Shown here in pieces: positions 17,384 through 26,471 of a stretch of 64,000 nt of DNA. The DNA comes from Dryocola clanedunensis. GTDB taxonomy: Bacteria > Pseudomonadota > Gammaproteobacteria > Enterobacterales > Enterobacteriaceae. A program made the translations under genes and the position numbers. Where the stretch lies: assembly GCF_025215155.1 (NCBI RefSeq), contig NZ_JALHAM010000122.1. One strand, written 5' to 3'. How positions within the stretch are numbered: position 1 is the stretch's first letter; each line of letters starts with the position of its first letter. The notes below the pieces were generated by a model. That model was not told the origin of the DNA, made no database searches, and saw nothing but the letters and a program-made list of their open reading frames with translations.

Positions 17384-18649
17384 CTACAGTTTCGCGCGCA
17401 GCAAATCGCTAAACCGGGTGGTATAAGCCGGGGAGAGCATCTGGCGTTTCATTTCCCAGCTTTTCTGAATGCCCTGACCGGCAAACCAGATGCGGCCTTT
17501 GCCGCTGTGGTTGATGCCGTCCAGAACGGCCATCAGCTGTTCGCTGTTGCTGCGGGGTTGATACTCGTCGAATAAACCGAGCTGCGCTACGCCCTGGCTG
17601 TAGAAATCCCCCAGCATGACGCCGCACTTCTGAAATCTGTGCCCCTCCCGCCAGATGGCATCCAGGCACTCTGTTGCCGCGGCAACAATATCACGGCTAT
17701 CCTGGGTTGGCGTCTGAAGCTTTGTTCCGGCGGTATTGCCGTAATAGGCTTCATTGACGGCAAAGGGGCTGGTTTTCACGAAAGCGGAAATATGGCGGCA
17801 ATACTGATGTTCGCCGCGTAATTTCTCCGCTGCCCGGGCGGCATGGCTGCAAATGGCCTCCCGCATTTGTTCATAGTCGCTGACGCGATCGCCGAACGAA
17901 CGTGAACAGATAATTTGCTGCTTTGTCGGGACAAATTCCTCGAGCGCCAGGCAGGACTCGCCGCGCAGCTCTCGCACGGTGCGTTCTAGCACCACGCTGA
18001 AATGCTTTCTGATGAAGGGCGTTGACGCATCGGCAAGCTGGAGCGCCGTTTTAATGCCCATGTCGTTAAGCTTTTTAGAGATACGGCGACCAATGCCCCA
18101 GACGTCGCCGACATCGACCAGACTCATTAGTTTACGCTGTCGCGCCATCAGGGAGAGGTCTACGACGCCGCCCGTCTGTGGCCATTTTTTAGCCGCGTGA
18201 TTGGCAAGTTTGGCGAGCGTTTTGGTCGGCCCAATGCCCACCCCGACGGTTAAGCCTGTCCACTGCAGGACTTTTGCTCTGACTTCCTGACCGAAGGTCT
18301 CCAGATTCTGACAGTGGCTCACCCCGTGCAGATCGATAAAAGCTTCATCAATGGAGTAAATTTCGACGCAGGGAGACATCTCTTCCAGAATTGTCATCAC
18401 CCGGGCAGACATATCGGCGTACAGGGCGTAGTTACTGCTGAACGTCACTATTTTATGCCGCTCAAACTCGCTGCGCATTTTGAACCACGGAGTCCCCATC
18501 GGGACGCCCAGCGATTTTGCTTCAGCATTTCGCGCTATGACGCAACCGTCGTTGTTGCTCAGAACGACAACGGGACGTCCCTTCAGATCCGGGCGAAATA
18601 CCGTTTCGCAGCTTGCGTAAAATGAATTAACGTCGGCCAGGGCAAACAT
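17384..18649 (-). CDS. umuC: DNA polymerase V catalytic subunit UmuC
   Basis: Y-family error-prone polymerase for translesion synthesis in the SOS response; works with UmuD' and RecA. The start is the ATG at 18649 (MFALADVNSFYASCE), which overlaps the umuD TGA by one base; a GTG codon upstream is not needed. The 421-aa protein has metal-binding Asp6 and Asp101-Glu102 (YSIDEAFIDLHG) and the C-terminal DUF4113-like tail ending TTRFSDLLRAKL. Intact. Confidence 0.96.
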   Translation of the reverse strand: MFALADVNSFYASCETVFRPDLKGRPVVVLSNNDGCVIARNAEAKSLGVPMGTPWFKMRSEFERHKIVTFSSNYALYADMSARVMTILEEMSPCVEIYSIDEAFIDLHGVSHCQNLETFGQEVRAKVLQWTGLTVGVGIGPTKTLAKLANHAAKKWPQTGGVVDLSLMARQRKLMSLVDVGDVWGIGRRISKKLNDMGIKTALQLADASTPFIRKHFSVVLERTVRELRGESCLALEEFVPTKQQIICSRSFGDRVSDYEQMREAICSHAARAAEKLRGEHQYCRHISAFVKTSPFAVNEAYYGNTAGTKLQTPTQDSRDIVAAATECLDAIWREGHRFQKCGVMLGDFYSQGVAQLGLFDEYQPRSNSEQLMAVLDGINHSGKGRIWFAGQGIQKSWEMKRQMLSPAYTTRFSDLLRAKL

Positions 18650-19071
18650 CACTTAAATCCATTAATGCTGAACGTGACGACGCCAAAAATTTCCAGATCC
18701 TCACCTCCTTCCTGCAGGATAATCGGTGGGAAATTAGGGTTCATGGGGATAAGTTGCAGCAGAGGATGGGTGCAAAGCCGTTTTACAGTGTACTCGCCGC
18801 CGACTGACGCAATGATGATGTCACCATGTCTGGCCTGCAGGCTTCTGTCGACCACCAGCAATGAACCTTCGTAAATCCCGGCGTCTATCATCGACATGCC
18901 GGTAGCCATCACGAAATAGGTCGCTGCGGGATGACTGATGCAAAGCTCATTTAGATCGATGCCTTTTTCAATATAATCCTGCGCCGGGCTGGGAAACCCC
19001 GCAGAGACGCGTTCCAGGAAAAAGGGCAGGGTCAGCGAAGACAGATTGTCATCAGGACGGTACAACATCAT
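18649..19071 (-). CDS. umuD: DNA polymerase V accessory protein UmuD
   Basis: LexA-like self-cleaving subunit that becomes UmuD' on RecA filaments. At 140 aa it is about E. coli size. The cleavage site is Ala24-Gly25 (in VSAGFPSPAQDY) where E. coli has Cys24-Gly25. The catalytic dyad is Ser60 (GMSMIDAG) and Lys97 (YTVKRL). A LexA box lies 20 bases upstream, and umuC follows with a one-base overlap. Two adjacent ATG codons (19071, 19068) could serve as start. Confidence 0.95.
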   Translation of the reverse strand: MMLYRPDDNLSSLTLPFFLERVSAGFPSPAQDYIEKGIDLNELCISHPAATYFVMATGMSMIDAGIYEGSLLVVDRSLQARHGDIIIASVGGEYTVKRLCTHPLLQLIPMNPNFPPIILQEGGEDLEIFGVVTFSINGFK

Positions 19072-19090
19072 GGTCGGTTACTCATATGTA

Positions 19091-19106
19091 CTGTGAATAT
19101 ATACAG
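19091..19106 (-). promoter_or_regulatory. LexA (SOS) box of umuDC
   Basis: CTGTGAATATATACAG fits CTGT-N8-ACAG exactly, flanked by TA and TG, 20 bases before the umuD start. This predicts tight SOS control. Confidence 0.92.
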
Positions 19107-19282
19107 TGTTAACTGGATCGCTTTCGCAATCAAGCCGCTTGCCGTGAGTTTCTGAAAAGCGCTTGATGTACTGATGAATTTATTTTGGGGTACAGCGCGT
19201 TTCAGTAACTTCAGGCTGATTCAAAGAAATCATTTCCGCCGCGCGGTAGAGTAGCGGCGTGTTGGAAAATGGATGTCCGGAA

Positions 19283-20971
19283 ATGTATGAATTCAACTTA
19301 ATCCTCTTGCTTTTACAGCAAATGTGCGTGTTTTTGGTCATCGCGTGGCTGATGAGCAAAACCCGCCTGTTTATCCCGCTGGTGCAGGTCACCGTGCGTT
19401 TGCCGCACAAGCTGCTTTGCTATATCACCTTCTCCATTTTCTGCATTATGGGAACCTATTTTGGGTTGCATATAGAAGATTCAATTGCCAATACTCGCGC
19501 CATCGGTGCCGTGATGGGTGGGCTGTTAGGTGGCCCGGTGGTCGGGGGATTAGTGGGTCTGACCGGGGGCATTCATCGTTACTCAATGGGCGGGATGACG
19601 GCGCTCAGCTGCATGATATCCACCATTGCGGAAGGGCTGCTGGGCGGGCTTGTCCATAGCGTGTTAATCAGGCGCGGGCGGCCCGATAAAATATTTAATC
19701 CGCTGGTGGCGGGCGGAGTCACCTTTGTGGCGGAAATGATACAGATGGCGATCATTCTGCTCATCGCCCGGCCTTTCCAGGACGCGCTGTCGCTGGTCGG
19801 CAATATTGCCGCGCCGATGATGGTGACCAACACCCTGGGCGCCGCGATGTTTATGCGCATCCTGCTGGACAGGCGCGCGATGTTTGAAAAATACACCTCG
19901 GCCTTCTCGGCAACGGCGCTGAAGGTTGCTGCCTCGACGGAAGGGATCCTGCGGCGGGGTTTTAACGAAGAGAACAGCATGAGGGTGGCCCTGGTCCTGC
20001 TTAAAGAGCTGGATATCGGTGCCGTGGCGATTACGGACCGCGAGAAACTGCTGGCCTTTACGGGGATTGGCGACGACCACCATCTGGTAGGGAAACCCAT
20101 CTCCTCTGACTATACCTGGCGGGCCATCGAGCACGACGAGGTGGTCTATGCGGACGGCAACGAAATGCCTTACCGCTGTTCCCTGCACCCTAACTGCAAG
20201 CTCGGATCAACGCTGGTTATCCCCTTGCGCGGCGAAAATCAGCGGGTGATCGGCACGATAAAATTATATGAAGCCCGCAACCGGCTCTTCAGCTCCATTA
20301 ACCGCACGCTGGGGGAAGGGATTGCCCAGCTGCTGTCGGCGCAGATCCTGGCCGGCAAGTTCGAACAGCAGAAGGCGCTGCTGGCGCAGTCGGAAATCAA
20401 GCTCCTGCATGCTCAGGTGAACCCGCATTTCCTGTTCAACGCGCTGAATACACTGATGGCGGTAATACGTAACGACAGCGACAAAGCCGGGCAGCTGGTG
20501 CAGTATTTATCGACGTTTTTTCGCAAGAACCTTAAGCGTTCCTCGGAAATTGTCACCCTGGCCGACGAACTGGAGCACGTGAACGCCTATCTGCAAATTG
20601 AGCTGGCACGTTTTCCAACCCAGCTAAAGGTGGATTTACAGGTGCCGGACGCGCTGTCACATCACAGCCTGCCAGCCTTCACCTTACAGCCGCTGGTGGA
20701 AAACGCGATCAAGCACGGGACTTCGCACCTGCTGTGCAATGGCAATATCATTATTCGGGCCTACAGCGAAAACGAACGGGTAATCGTGGAAGTGGAAGAT
20801 AACGCCGGACTGTATCAGACGGAAAAGATCGGCGATGGGTTGGGTATGAGTCTGGTGGATAAGCGCCTGCGGGCGCGATTTGGTGATGATTATGGTGTTA
20901 CCGTCAGCTGCGAACCGGATGAGTACACCCGAATTACTTTACGCCTGCCGGGCGAGGGAGCCGCATGTTAA
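19283..20971 (+). CDS. btsS: Sensor histidine kinase BtsS (high-affinity pyruvate sensor)
   Basis: LytS-type kinase that binds extracellular pyruvate and signals to BtsR. The start MYEFNLILLLLQQMCV at 19283 reproduces the E. coli BtsS N-terminus (562 versus 561 aa); an upstream ATG at 19259 is less likely. Residues 1-190 form the multi-helix 5TM_5TMR_LYT sensor (AVMGGLLGGPVVGGLVG). A GAF-like domain follows, then the kinase domain with phospho-acceptor His382 (NPHFLFNALNT) and the N-box PLVENAIKHG. Its 3' end overlaps btsR by 7 bases. In E. coli btsSR (yehUT) lies far from its target btsT; here they are neighbours. Confidence 0.94.
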   Translation: MYEFNLILLLLQQMCVFLVIAWLMSKTRLFIPLVQVTVRLPHKLLCYITFSIFCIMGTYFGLHIEDSIANTRAIGAVMGGLLGGPVVGGLVGLTGGIHRYSMGGMTALSCMISTIAEGLLGGLVHSVLIRRGRPDKIFNPLVAGGVTFVAEMIQMAIILLIARPFQDALSLVGNIAAPMMVTNTLGAAMFMRILLDRRAMFEKYTSAFSATALKVAASTEGILRRGFNEENSMRVALVLLKELDIGAVAITDREKLLAFTGIGDDHHLVGKPISSDYTWRAIEHDEVVYADGNEMPYRCSLHPNCKLGSTLVIPLRGENQRVIGTIKLYEARNRLFSSINRTLGEGIAQLLSAQILAGKFEQQKALLAQSEIKLLHAQVNPHFLFNALNTLMAVIRNDSDKAGQLVQYLSTFFRKNLKRSSEIVTLADELEHVNAYLQIELARFPTQLKVDLQVPDALSHHSLPAFTLQPLVENAIKHGTSHLLCNGNIIIRAYSENERVIVEVEDNAGLYQTEKIGDGLGMSLVDKRLRARFGDDYGVTVSCEPDEYTRITLRLPGEGAAC

Positions 20972-21684
20972 GAGTACTGATTGTTGATGACGAACCGCTG
21001 GCGCTGGAGAATTTACGTCTGCAGCTGGAGGGCGAAAGCGACATTGAGATCGTCGGGGAATGCACCAACGCCATTGAGGCGATCGGCACCATCCATAAAA
21101 TTCGTCCCGACGTGGTATTTCTGGATATTCACATGCCGCGCATCAGCGGCCTGGAGATGGTCGGCATGCTCGATGAGCAGCATCGTCCGCATATTGTCTT
21201 TCTTACCGCCTTCGATGAGTATGCGGTGCAGGCCTTTGAACAGTGCGCCTTTGACTACCTGCTAAAGCCCATTCAGACGGCGCGTCTGCAAAAGACGCTG
21301 GACAGGCTGCGGCAGGGAAATCAGACGCAGGATGTCTCGGCGTTGCCTGACTACCAGCAGCCGCTAAAATTTATCCCCTGTCTGAGCAACAGCCGAATCT
21401 GGTTGTTACAGATGGAAGATGTGGCCTTTGTCAGCAGTCGGGTAGGCGGAGTGTACGTCACCCGGCAGGATGGCACGGAGAACTTCACCGAGCTGACGCT
21501 GCGCACGCTGGAAACCCGCACGCCGCTGCTGCGCTGCCACCGGCAGTACCTGGTGAATATGAATTACCTGAAGGAGATTCGCCTGGAGGATAAAAACCAG
21601 GCGGAGCTGCTGCTGCGCGATGGGCAAATTGTGCCGGTGAGCCGCCGCTATCTGAAAACGCTGAAGGAGACGGTGGGGTTGTAA
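20965..21684 (+). CDS. btsR: Response regulator BtsR (LytTR type)
   Basis: Receives phosphate from BtsS and activates btsT. At 239 aa it equals E. coli BtsR (YehT). The receiver domain has LIVDDEP, phospho-acceptor Asp54 (FLDIHMPRISG) and DYLLKPI. Residues about 135-239 are a LytTR DNA-binding domain (TPLLRCHRQYLVN, PVSRRYLKTLKE). It overlaps btsS and converges on yjiA with a 15-base gap. Confidence 0.95.
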   Translation: MLRVLIVDDEPLALENLRLQLEGESDIEIVGECTNAIEAIGTIHKIRPDVVFLDIHMPRISGLEMVGMLDEQHRPHIVFLTAFDEYAVQAFEQCAFDYLLKPIQTARLQKTLDRLRQGNQTQDVSALPDYQQPLKFIPCLSNSRIWLLQMEDVAFVSSRVGGVYVTRQDGTENFTELTLRTLETRTPLLRCHRQYLVNMNYLKEIRLEDKNQAELLLRDGQIVPVSRRYLKTLKETVGL

Positions 21685-21699
21685 GGCCCACCGCTGGGG

Positions 21700-22662
21700 T
21701 CAGGCAGGCCGTAGCCGGGCAAAAGCCTCACGAATTTCCGCCTCGGGCAGCTGTAAACCAATAAACACCAGCACGCTGCGCGGCGTTTCGTCCGGCTGCC
21801 AGGGGCGATCCCAGTCGGCGCTGTACAGCCGCTGCACGCCCTGGAACAGCAGGCGGCACGGCTGCTCTTCGATCCACAGCATGCCTTTATAGCGCATCAA
21901 ATTATCCGCAAAGCTGCTCAGCAGCTGTTCCATGACGGCAGACACTGCGGACAGCGCGACCGGGTAGTCCAGCTCCACAACAATAGACGAGACGGCGTTT
22001 TCAGCTGGCGCGATGCGGTGGAAGAGGGGTTTTGCAACCACCACGTTTTCTTCCAGTATAAAGCCACGGGTATCAAACAGCAGCGCCAGGTCGATCTCAC
22101 CCTGTACAACTTTATAGACGGGCGCCCGCGCGTTAATGCGCTGCAGCCGCTCAATCAACTCCTGGCTGTCACCGGCAATATCAGTTTTGGTCAGCAGGAT
22201 GCGGTCGGCATAGCCAATCTGCGACTGGGCAATAGCGAACTTATCCAGCTGTGAACCCGCATGCACCGCGTCCACCAGCGTGATAACCCCGTCCAGCAGA
22301 TAGCGTTCGCAGATGATTTCGTGGGCGAAGAAGGCCTGTAAAATCGGCCCCGGATCGGCCATGCCGGTACACTCGATAACCAGCCGGTCAAAATACACTT
22401 CGCCTTTGTCATAGCCGTCGAGCAGATCCAGCAGCGCCGCTTCCAGCTCGCCGGAGCGGGTGCAGCAGATGCAGCCGTTGGCAAGCGTGGTGATGCGGGT
22501 GGCGCCGTCGCCAAGCAGCTGGCTGTCGATGGGCATCTCACCAAATTCATTCTCGATAACCGCTATTTTATGATCCTGCTGCTTATGGAGAATTTGCTGC
22601 AAAAGGGTAGTTTTCCCTGCGCCGAGAAACCCCGTTAATACCGTTACCGCAATCGGTGTCAT
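21700..22662 (-). CDS. yjiA: CobW/G3E-family metal-binding GTPase YjiA
   Basis: COG0523 GTPase that binds transition metals; its precise client is unknown. The start at 22662 (MTPIAVTVLTGFLGAG) gives 320 aa, near the 318 of E. coli. Motifs: Walker A GFLGAGKTTL, the metal-site GCICC in ANGCICCTRSGELE, and TKTDIAGD as the GTP specificity region. The C-terminus is a CobW_C domain. It is last in btsT-yjiX-yjiA, 13 bases after yjiX. Confidence 0.93.
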   Translation of the reverse strand: MTPIAVTVLTGFLGAGKTTLLQQILHKQQDHKIAVIENEFGEMPIDSQLLGDGATRITTLANGCICCTRSGELEAALLDLLDGYDKGEVYFDRLVIECTGMADPGPILQAFFAHEIICERYLLDGVITLVDAVHAGSQLDKFAIAQSQIGYADRILLTKTDIAGDSQELIERLQRINARAPVYKVVQGEIDLALLFDTRGFILEENVVVAKPLFHRIAPAENAVSSIVVELDYPVALSAVSAVMEQLLSSFADNLMRYKGMLWIEEQPCRLLFQGVQRLYSADWDRPWQPDETPRSVLVFIGLQLPEAEIREAFARLRPA

Positions 22663-22675
22663 GCCATTACTCCTG

Positions 22676-22879
22676 TTAACAACAACGCATTCCGCCTTTG
22701 CCGTCCCCGCCGTAGCGTGCCTGCTGGCGTTCACGGAAAAACTCTTTGTAGGTCATTACCGGTTTATCCGGATGGTTAGTCTGCATATGCAAAACGTAGG
22801 TATCGTAATCCGGGATGCCTACCAGCATGCGGGCGGCCTGGCCGAGATACTTTTTTGCCGCGCCTAAGTTATCAAACAT
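22676..22879 (-). CDS. yjiX: YbdD/YjiX family small protein
   Basis: A 67-aa protein starting MFDNLGAAKKYLGQAARMLVG and ending GKGGMRCC. The family partners CstA-type pyruvate/peptide transporters (btsT-yjiX here, cstA-ybdD elsewhere). DYDTYVLHMQTNHPDKPVMTY-type segments are conserved. It lies between btsT and yjiA in the usual operon; its biochemical role is unsettled. Confidence 0.92.
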   Translation of the reverse strand: MFDNLGAAKKYLGQAARMLVGIPDYDTYVLHMQTNHPDKPVMTYKEFFRERQQARYGGDGKGGMRCC

Positions 22880-22968
22880 ACTTCACCTCTGGAGCTTGCT
22901 GAAACCTCTTTTGCAGATTGGATAAACGTAGCGTCACCCGTTAACTTCACCTGTCGAAGCAGGCAAAG

Positions 22969-23000
22969 CGGTGGATGACGCTGACGCTTATCCCCCCTAC
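22969..23000. repeat. REP-like palindromic element between btsT and yjiX
   Basis: GGTGGATGACGCTGACGCTT plus ATCCCCCCTA is one arm pair of the same palindrome family found at 6701, 29402 and 58025. It sits in the btsT-yjiX gap and could stabilise the btsT message or reduce downstream expression. Confidence 0.6.
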
Positions 23001-23012
23001 AAAACCCAGAGA

Positions 23013-25166
23013 TTAATGACCGTTGGCGATCTCAATGCCGCCTTCAGGCACCGGCACAAACGGCGTCTCTTTGTCGGTTCGCTGGTCGTTATTACGGGCC
23101 TGCTTAATCGCGCGGATGCCGTAGAAAATGATGCTGTACACCACGATCAGGAACAGGATGCTCAGCCCGGCGTTGGTGTAGTTGTTGATGACGATATGAT
23201 GCATATTGCTTATCTGCTCCGGCGTCAGATCCGCACTGCCGTTAGCGATGCGCTCTTTATACTGGCCGGCCATATAGAAAAAGCCTTCCATCTGCGGATT
23301 GGTGCTGAACAGCTTCATGCCCAGCGCCCAGGTAGTACAAAGCAGCAGCCACAGTGCAGGCACCACGGTAACCCAGATATAGCGGGTGCGTTTCATCTTC
23401 ACCAGCACGACGGTGGCGAGGATCAGCGCGACAGCGGCCAGCATCTGGTTCGAAATACCGAACAGCGGCCACAGGCTTTTCACGCCGCCTAACGGATCGA
23501 CCACGCCCTGATACAACAGATAGCCCCACAGGCCAACACAGCCAGCGGTGCCGATAATACCTGCCACCAGCGAATCGGTTTTTTTCAGTACCGGAATAAA
23601 GTTACCCAGTAGATCCTGCAGCATAAAGCGCCCGGAACGCGTACCGGCATCCAGTGCGGTAAGGATAAATAACGCTTCAAACAGAATACCGAAGTGATAC
23701 CAGAAGCCCATGTCCGCCAGCGGCATGATCTTGTGGAACACGTGCGCAATCCCTACCGCAAGCGTAGGAGCACCGCCCGCGCGGTTCAGTACGGATGGCT
23801 CGCCGATATCTTTCGCCGTTTGCAGGATCTGCTCAGGGGAGATAACAAAGCCCCAGGAGCTGACGGTGGCGGCCGCATGGGCGGTCACGTCTTTTAGCTG
23901 CGCCATGATAAGCGGTGCGTTCTCACCGCCCAGCTCGTGCAGGTTTGGCATGGTAATGCCCAGGCCCGCAGGCGGCGTATTCATGGCGAAGTAGAGGCCC
24001 GGTTCGATGATAGAAGCGGCAACCAGCGCCATCACCGCCACAAAAGACTCCATCAGCATGGCGCCATAGCCAATGAAGCGCGCGTCGGTTTCGCAGGCCA
24101 GCAGTTTTGGCGTGGTGCCGGAGGCGATCAGCGCGTGGAAACCAGACACCGCACCGCAGGCAATAGTAATAAACAGGAACGGGAACAGCGCGCCTTTCCA
24201 CAGCGGGCCAGTGCCGTCCGTGTACTGGGTCAGTGCAGGCATTTTCAGCTCAGGATTCAGGATCACGATGCCGATGGCCAGCCCGACAATAACGCCTATC
24301 TTCAGGAAGGTCGCCAGGTAATCACGCGGGGCCAGAATCAGCCAGACCGGCAGCAGGGCGGAGACAAACGCGTAGCCAACCAGGGCAAAGGTGATGGTGG
24401 TATCTTTAAAGGTCAGCGCCGGGCCCCAGTACGGGTCGTGGGCAATCACGCCGCCGAACCAGATGGAAGCCACCAGCAGGATCACGCCAATCACTGAGAT
24501 CTCGCCCACGCGCCCAGGACGGATAAAGCGCATATAGATCCCCATAAACAGGGCAATCGGCACCGTTGAGCAAACGGTAAACACGCCCCACGGGCTTTCC
24601 GCCAGCGCTTTCACCACGATCAGGGCCAGCACGGCGAGGATAATAATCATGATCAGGAAGCAGCCGAACAGGGCGATAGTGCCGGGAAGCGGGCCCATCT
24701 CTTCTTTGATCATCTCGCCCAGGGAAGCCCCGTTACGGCGCGAAGAGATAAACAGCACCATAAAGTCCTGCACTGCTCCGGCCAGCACGACACCTGCCAG
24801 CAGCCACAGCACGCCAGGCAAATAGCCCATCTGCGCGGCAAGCACCGGCCCGACCAGCGGACCCGCCCCGGCGATAGCGGCAAAATGGTGGCCGAACAGC
24901 ACGTTGCGGTTCGTCGGCACGTAGTTCAGGCCGTCGTTGTTCAGCACGGCTGGCGTCGCGCGGTTAGGGTCGAGCTGCATAACCTTTTGCGCAATGTAGA
25001 GGCTGTAGTAGCGATAGGCCACGATATAGACCGAGACCGACGCCACGACTATCCACAGCGCGCTGATGTGTTCACCCCGCCGCAGGGCAACTACGCCCAG
25101 ACAGCAGGCGCCGAGGATGGCAATCACCATCCACGGCAGGTGTTTGAATATCTTATTTTTGTTCAT
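23013..25166 (-). CDS. btsT: High-affinity pyruvate transporter BtsT (CstA family)
   Basis: Pyruvate/proton symporter in the inner membrane, target of BtsSR in E. coli. It is 717 aa from the ATG at 25166, which has GGGA at good spacing; an alternative ATG lies two codons upstream. The sequence is very close to E. coli BtsT: RRGEHISALWIVVASVSVY, FGHHFAAIAGAGPLVGPVLA, SGTTPKLLACETDARFIGYG, DAGTRSGRFMLQDLLGN. About 16-18 hydrophobic helices. Two GCGGT repeats and a CRP-like site lie upstream. btsT, yjiX and yjiA run in one direction, next to btsSR. Confidence 0.96.
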   Translation of the reverse strand: MNKNKIFKHLPWMVIAILGACCLGVVALRRGEHISALWIVVASVSVYIVAYRYYSLYIAQKVMQLDPNRATPAVLNNDGLNYVPTNRNVLFGHHFAAIAGAGPLVGPVLAAQMGYLPGVLWLLAGVVLAGAVQDFMVLFISSRRNGASLGEMIKEEMGPLPGTIALFGCFLIMIIILAVLALIVVKALAESPWGVFTVCSTVPIALFMGIYMRFIRPGRVGEISVIGVILLVASIWFGGVIAHDPYWGPALTFKDTTITFALVGYAFVSALLPVWLILAPRDYLATFLKIGVIVGLAIGIVILNPELKMPALTQYTDGTGPLWKGALFPFLFITIACGAVSGFHALIASGTTPKLLACETDARFIGYGAMLMESFVAVMALVAASIIEPGLYFAMNTPPAGLGITMPNLHELGGENAPLIMAQLKDVTAHAAATVSSWGFVISPEQILQTAKDIGEPSVLNRAGGAPTLAVGIAHVFHKIMPLADMGFWYHFGILFEALFILTALDAGTRSGRFMLQDLLGNFIPVLKKTDSLVAGIIGTAGCVGLWGYLLYQGVVDPLGGVKSLWPLFGISNQMLAAVALILATVVLVKMKRTRYIWVTVVPALWLLLCTTWALGMKLFSTNPQMEGFFYMAGQYKERIANGSADLTPEQISNMHHIVINNYTNAGLSILFLIVVYSIIFYGIRAIKQARNNDQRTDKETPFVPVPEGGIEIANGH

Positions 25167-25297
25167 AATCATCCCAGTGTTTAATGACCAGCGAAATTCC
25201 CTCTCAGGCTTGTCCGTTCAGGCTTAATGTCAGAGGGAGCCTGTTTTCGGGCAACAGGGTGCCAAATCTGGCGGCCTGAAAGGGGAAAAATTGCCCA

Positions 25298-25322
25298 GCG
25301 GTCACAGAGGGGAATAAGCGGT
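25298..25322 (-). promoter_or_regulatory. Candidate BtsR direct repeat upstream of btsT
   Basis: ACCGC (minus strand; GCGGT at 25298 and 25318 on the plus strand) occurs twice with 20 bases start to start, about two helical turns, 130-155 bases before btsT. E. coli BtsR is reported to bind ACC(G/A)C direct repeats in the btsT promoter; I recall a slightly shorter spacer there. The 342-base gap 25173-25514 otherwise holds the site below and a hairpin. Confidence 0.5.
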
Positions 25323-25369
25323 TGTCAGGGAGGATAAGCGGCCCGGAGGCAGCAAAACGGGCTGAAAAT

Positions 25370-25385
25370 TGCGAGCGAGATCACG
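25370..25385 (-). promoter_or_regulatory. CRP-like site upstream of btsT
   Basis: TGCGA-N6-TCACG (plus strand) matches 8 of the 10 core bases of TGTGA-N6-TCACA. E. coli btsT is known to need cAMP-CRP. The site is about 200 bases from the start codon, upstream of the BtsR repeats. Confidence 0.4.
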
Positions 25386-25472
25386 GAGTCATCGCTTCAC
25401 GTCAGAATCATGTCAGTATTCGCGCCGTGAATTTCACGAAAATAAAAAGAGAGTCGGTTTTTGTTCTCTGAC

Positions 25473-25499
25473 AGCTTCCTGACATTTTGTCAGGAAGCT
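25473..25499. terminator. Hairpin at the end of the aldo/keto reductase gene
   Basis: A perfect 12-bp inverted repeat AGCTTCCTGACA / TGTCAGGAAGCT with a 3-base loop, 15 bases beyond the stop of the minus-strand gene that ends at 25515. The T-run on that strand is weak. Confidence 0.6.
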
Positions 25500-25514
25500 T
25501 TGGCCGCAGGAGCG

Positions 25515-26366
25515 TTACACGTCCAGCTTACGGCCCGTCAGCCACTCCACCATCGCCGGGTCGCGGTGGGAGAAGAAGGCGCTGGTGGCGGTATCCATCG
25601 CGGCGATCTGTGTCATCTCCTGAGCGGTCAGTTCGAAATCGAGCACGCTGATATTTTCCGCCATCCGCTCTTTGCGCACGGATTTCGCCAGCGAAACGAT
25701 GCCGCGCTGATAAATCCAGCGCAGCACAACCTGGCCGACGCTCTTACCGTAGCGCTCGCCAATGGCGGCCAACACCGGGTTGGCAAACAGGTTGTTGCGT
25801 CCTTCGGCAAACGGTGCCCAGGCTTCCGGCTGAATGCCGCGGCTTTTCATCCACGGCGCGGCGTGAAGCTGCTGATTAAATGGATTCACTTCGATCTGAT
25901 TGACCGCCGGTTTAATGCGGTTGAACGCCATCAGATCAGCCAGGCGGTCCGGCTGGAAGTTGCTGACGCCAATGGCGCGGATTTTTCCAGCCTCCAGCAG
26001 CTCTTCCATTGCGCGCCACGCACCGTGCACATCACCGTAGGGCTGGTGAATCAGATACAGGTCAACGTAATCCATCTGCAGGCGGTTTATGGAGCGCTCA
26101 AACTGCGCTTTAGCACCCTCATAGTTAGCGTCCTGCAGCCACAGTTTGGTGGTAACAAACAGCTCTTCACGGGCGATGCCGCTGTTTTTTAGCGCGTTCC
26201 CGACCTGAGTTTCATTCTGGTAAGACGCGGCGGTATCGATCAGGCGGTAGCCTGTTTCGATAGCATCAACGACCGCGCGTTCGCATTCCGCAGCGTCGGT
26301 CATCTGGAAAACGCCAAAACCAAGCTTCGGCATCTCTACGCCGTTGTTCAGGGTGATATTTTGCAT
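25515..26366 (-). CDS. Aldo/keto reductase (2,5-diketogluconate-reductase-like)
   Basis: NAD(P)H-dependent reductase of aldehydes or ketones. The 283-aa TIM barrel shows the catalytic tetrad Asp44, Tyr49, Lys74 and His107 (LIDTAASYQNE, VTTKLW, LYLIHQPYGD) and the cofactor motif SLAKSVRKERM. It belongs to the prokaryotic AKR5-like group, close to DkgA-type enzymes; the real substrate cannot be told from sequence. It is a single gene with its own hairpin and does not look linked to its neighbours. Confidence 0.88.
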   Translation of the reverse strand: MQNITLNNGVEMPKLGFGVFQMTDAAECERAVVDAIETGYRLIDTAASYQNETQVGNALKNSGIAREELFVTTKLWLQDANYEGAKAQFERSINRLQMDYVDLYLIHQPYGDVHGAWRAMEELLEAGKIRAIGVSNFQPDRLADLMAFNRIKPAVNQIEVNPFNQQLHAAPWMKSRGIQPEAWAPFAEGRNNLFANPVLAAIGERYGKSVGQVVLRWIYQRGIVSLAKSVRKERMAENISVLDFELTAQEMTQIAAMDTATSAFFSHRDPAMVEWLTGRKLDV

Positions 26367-26471
26367 GGGATTATCCTGCTGTCATGGTGTGGCAAAAGCA
26401 TAGCGCACGGGGAAGCCGTTGATTAGACGCTATAATCCGCATGCTATTATGAGCTGTACTAATAAATAGCC

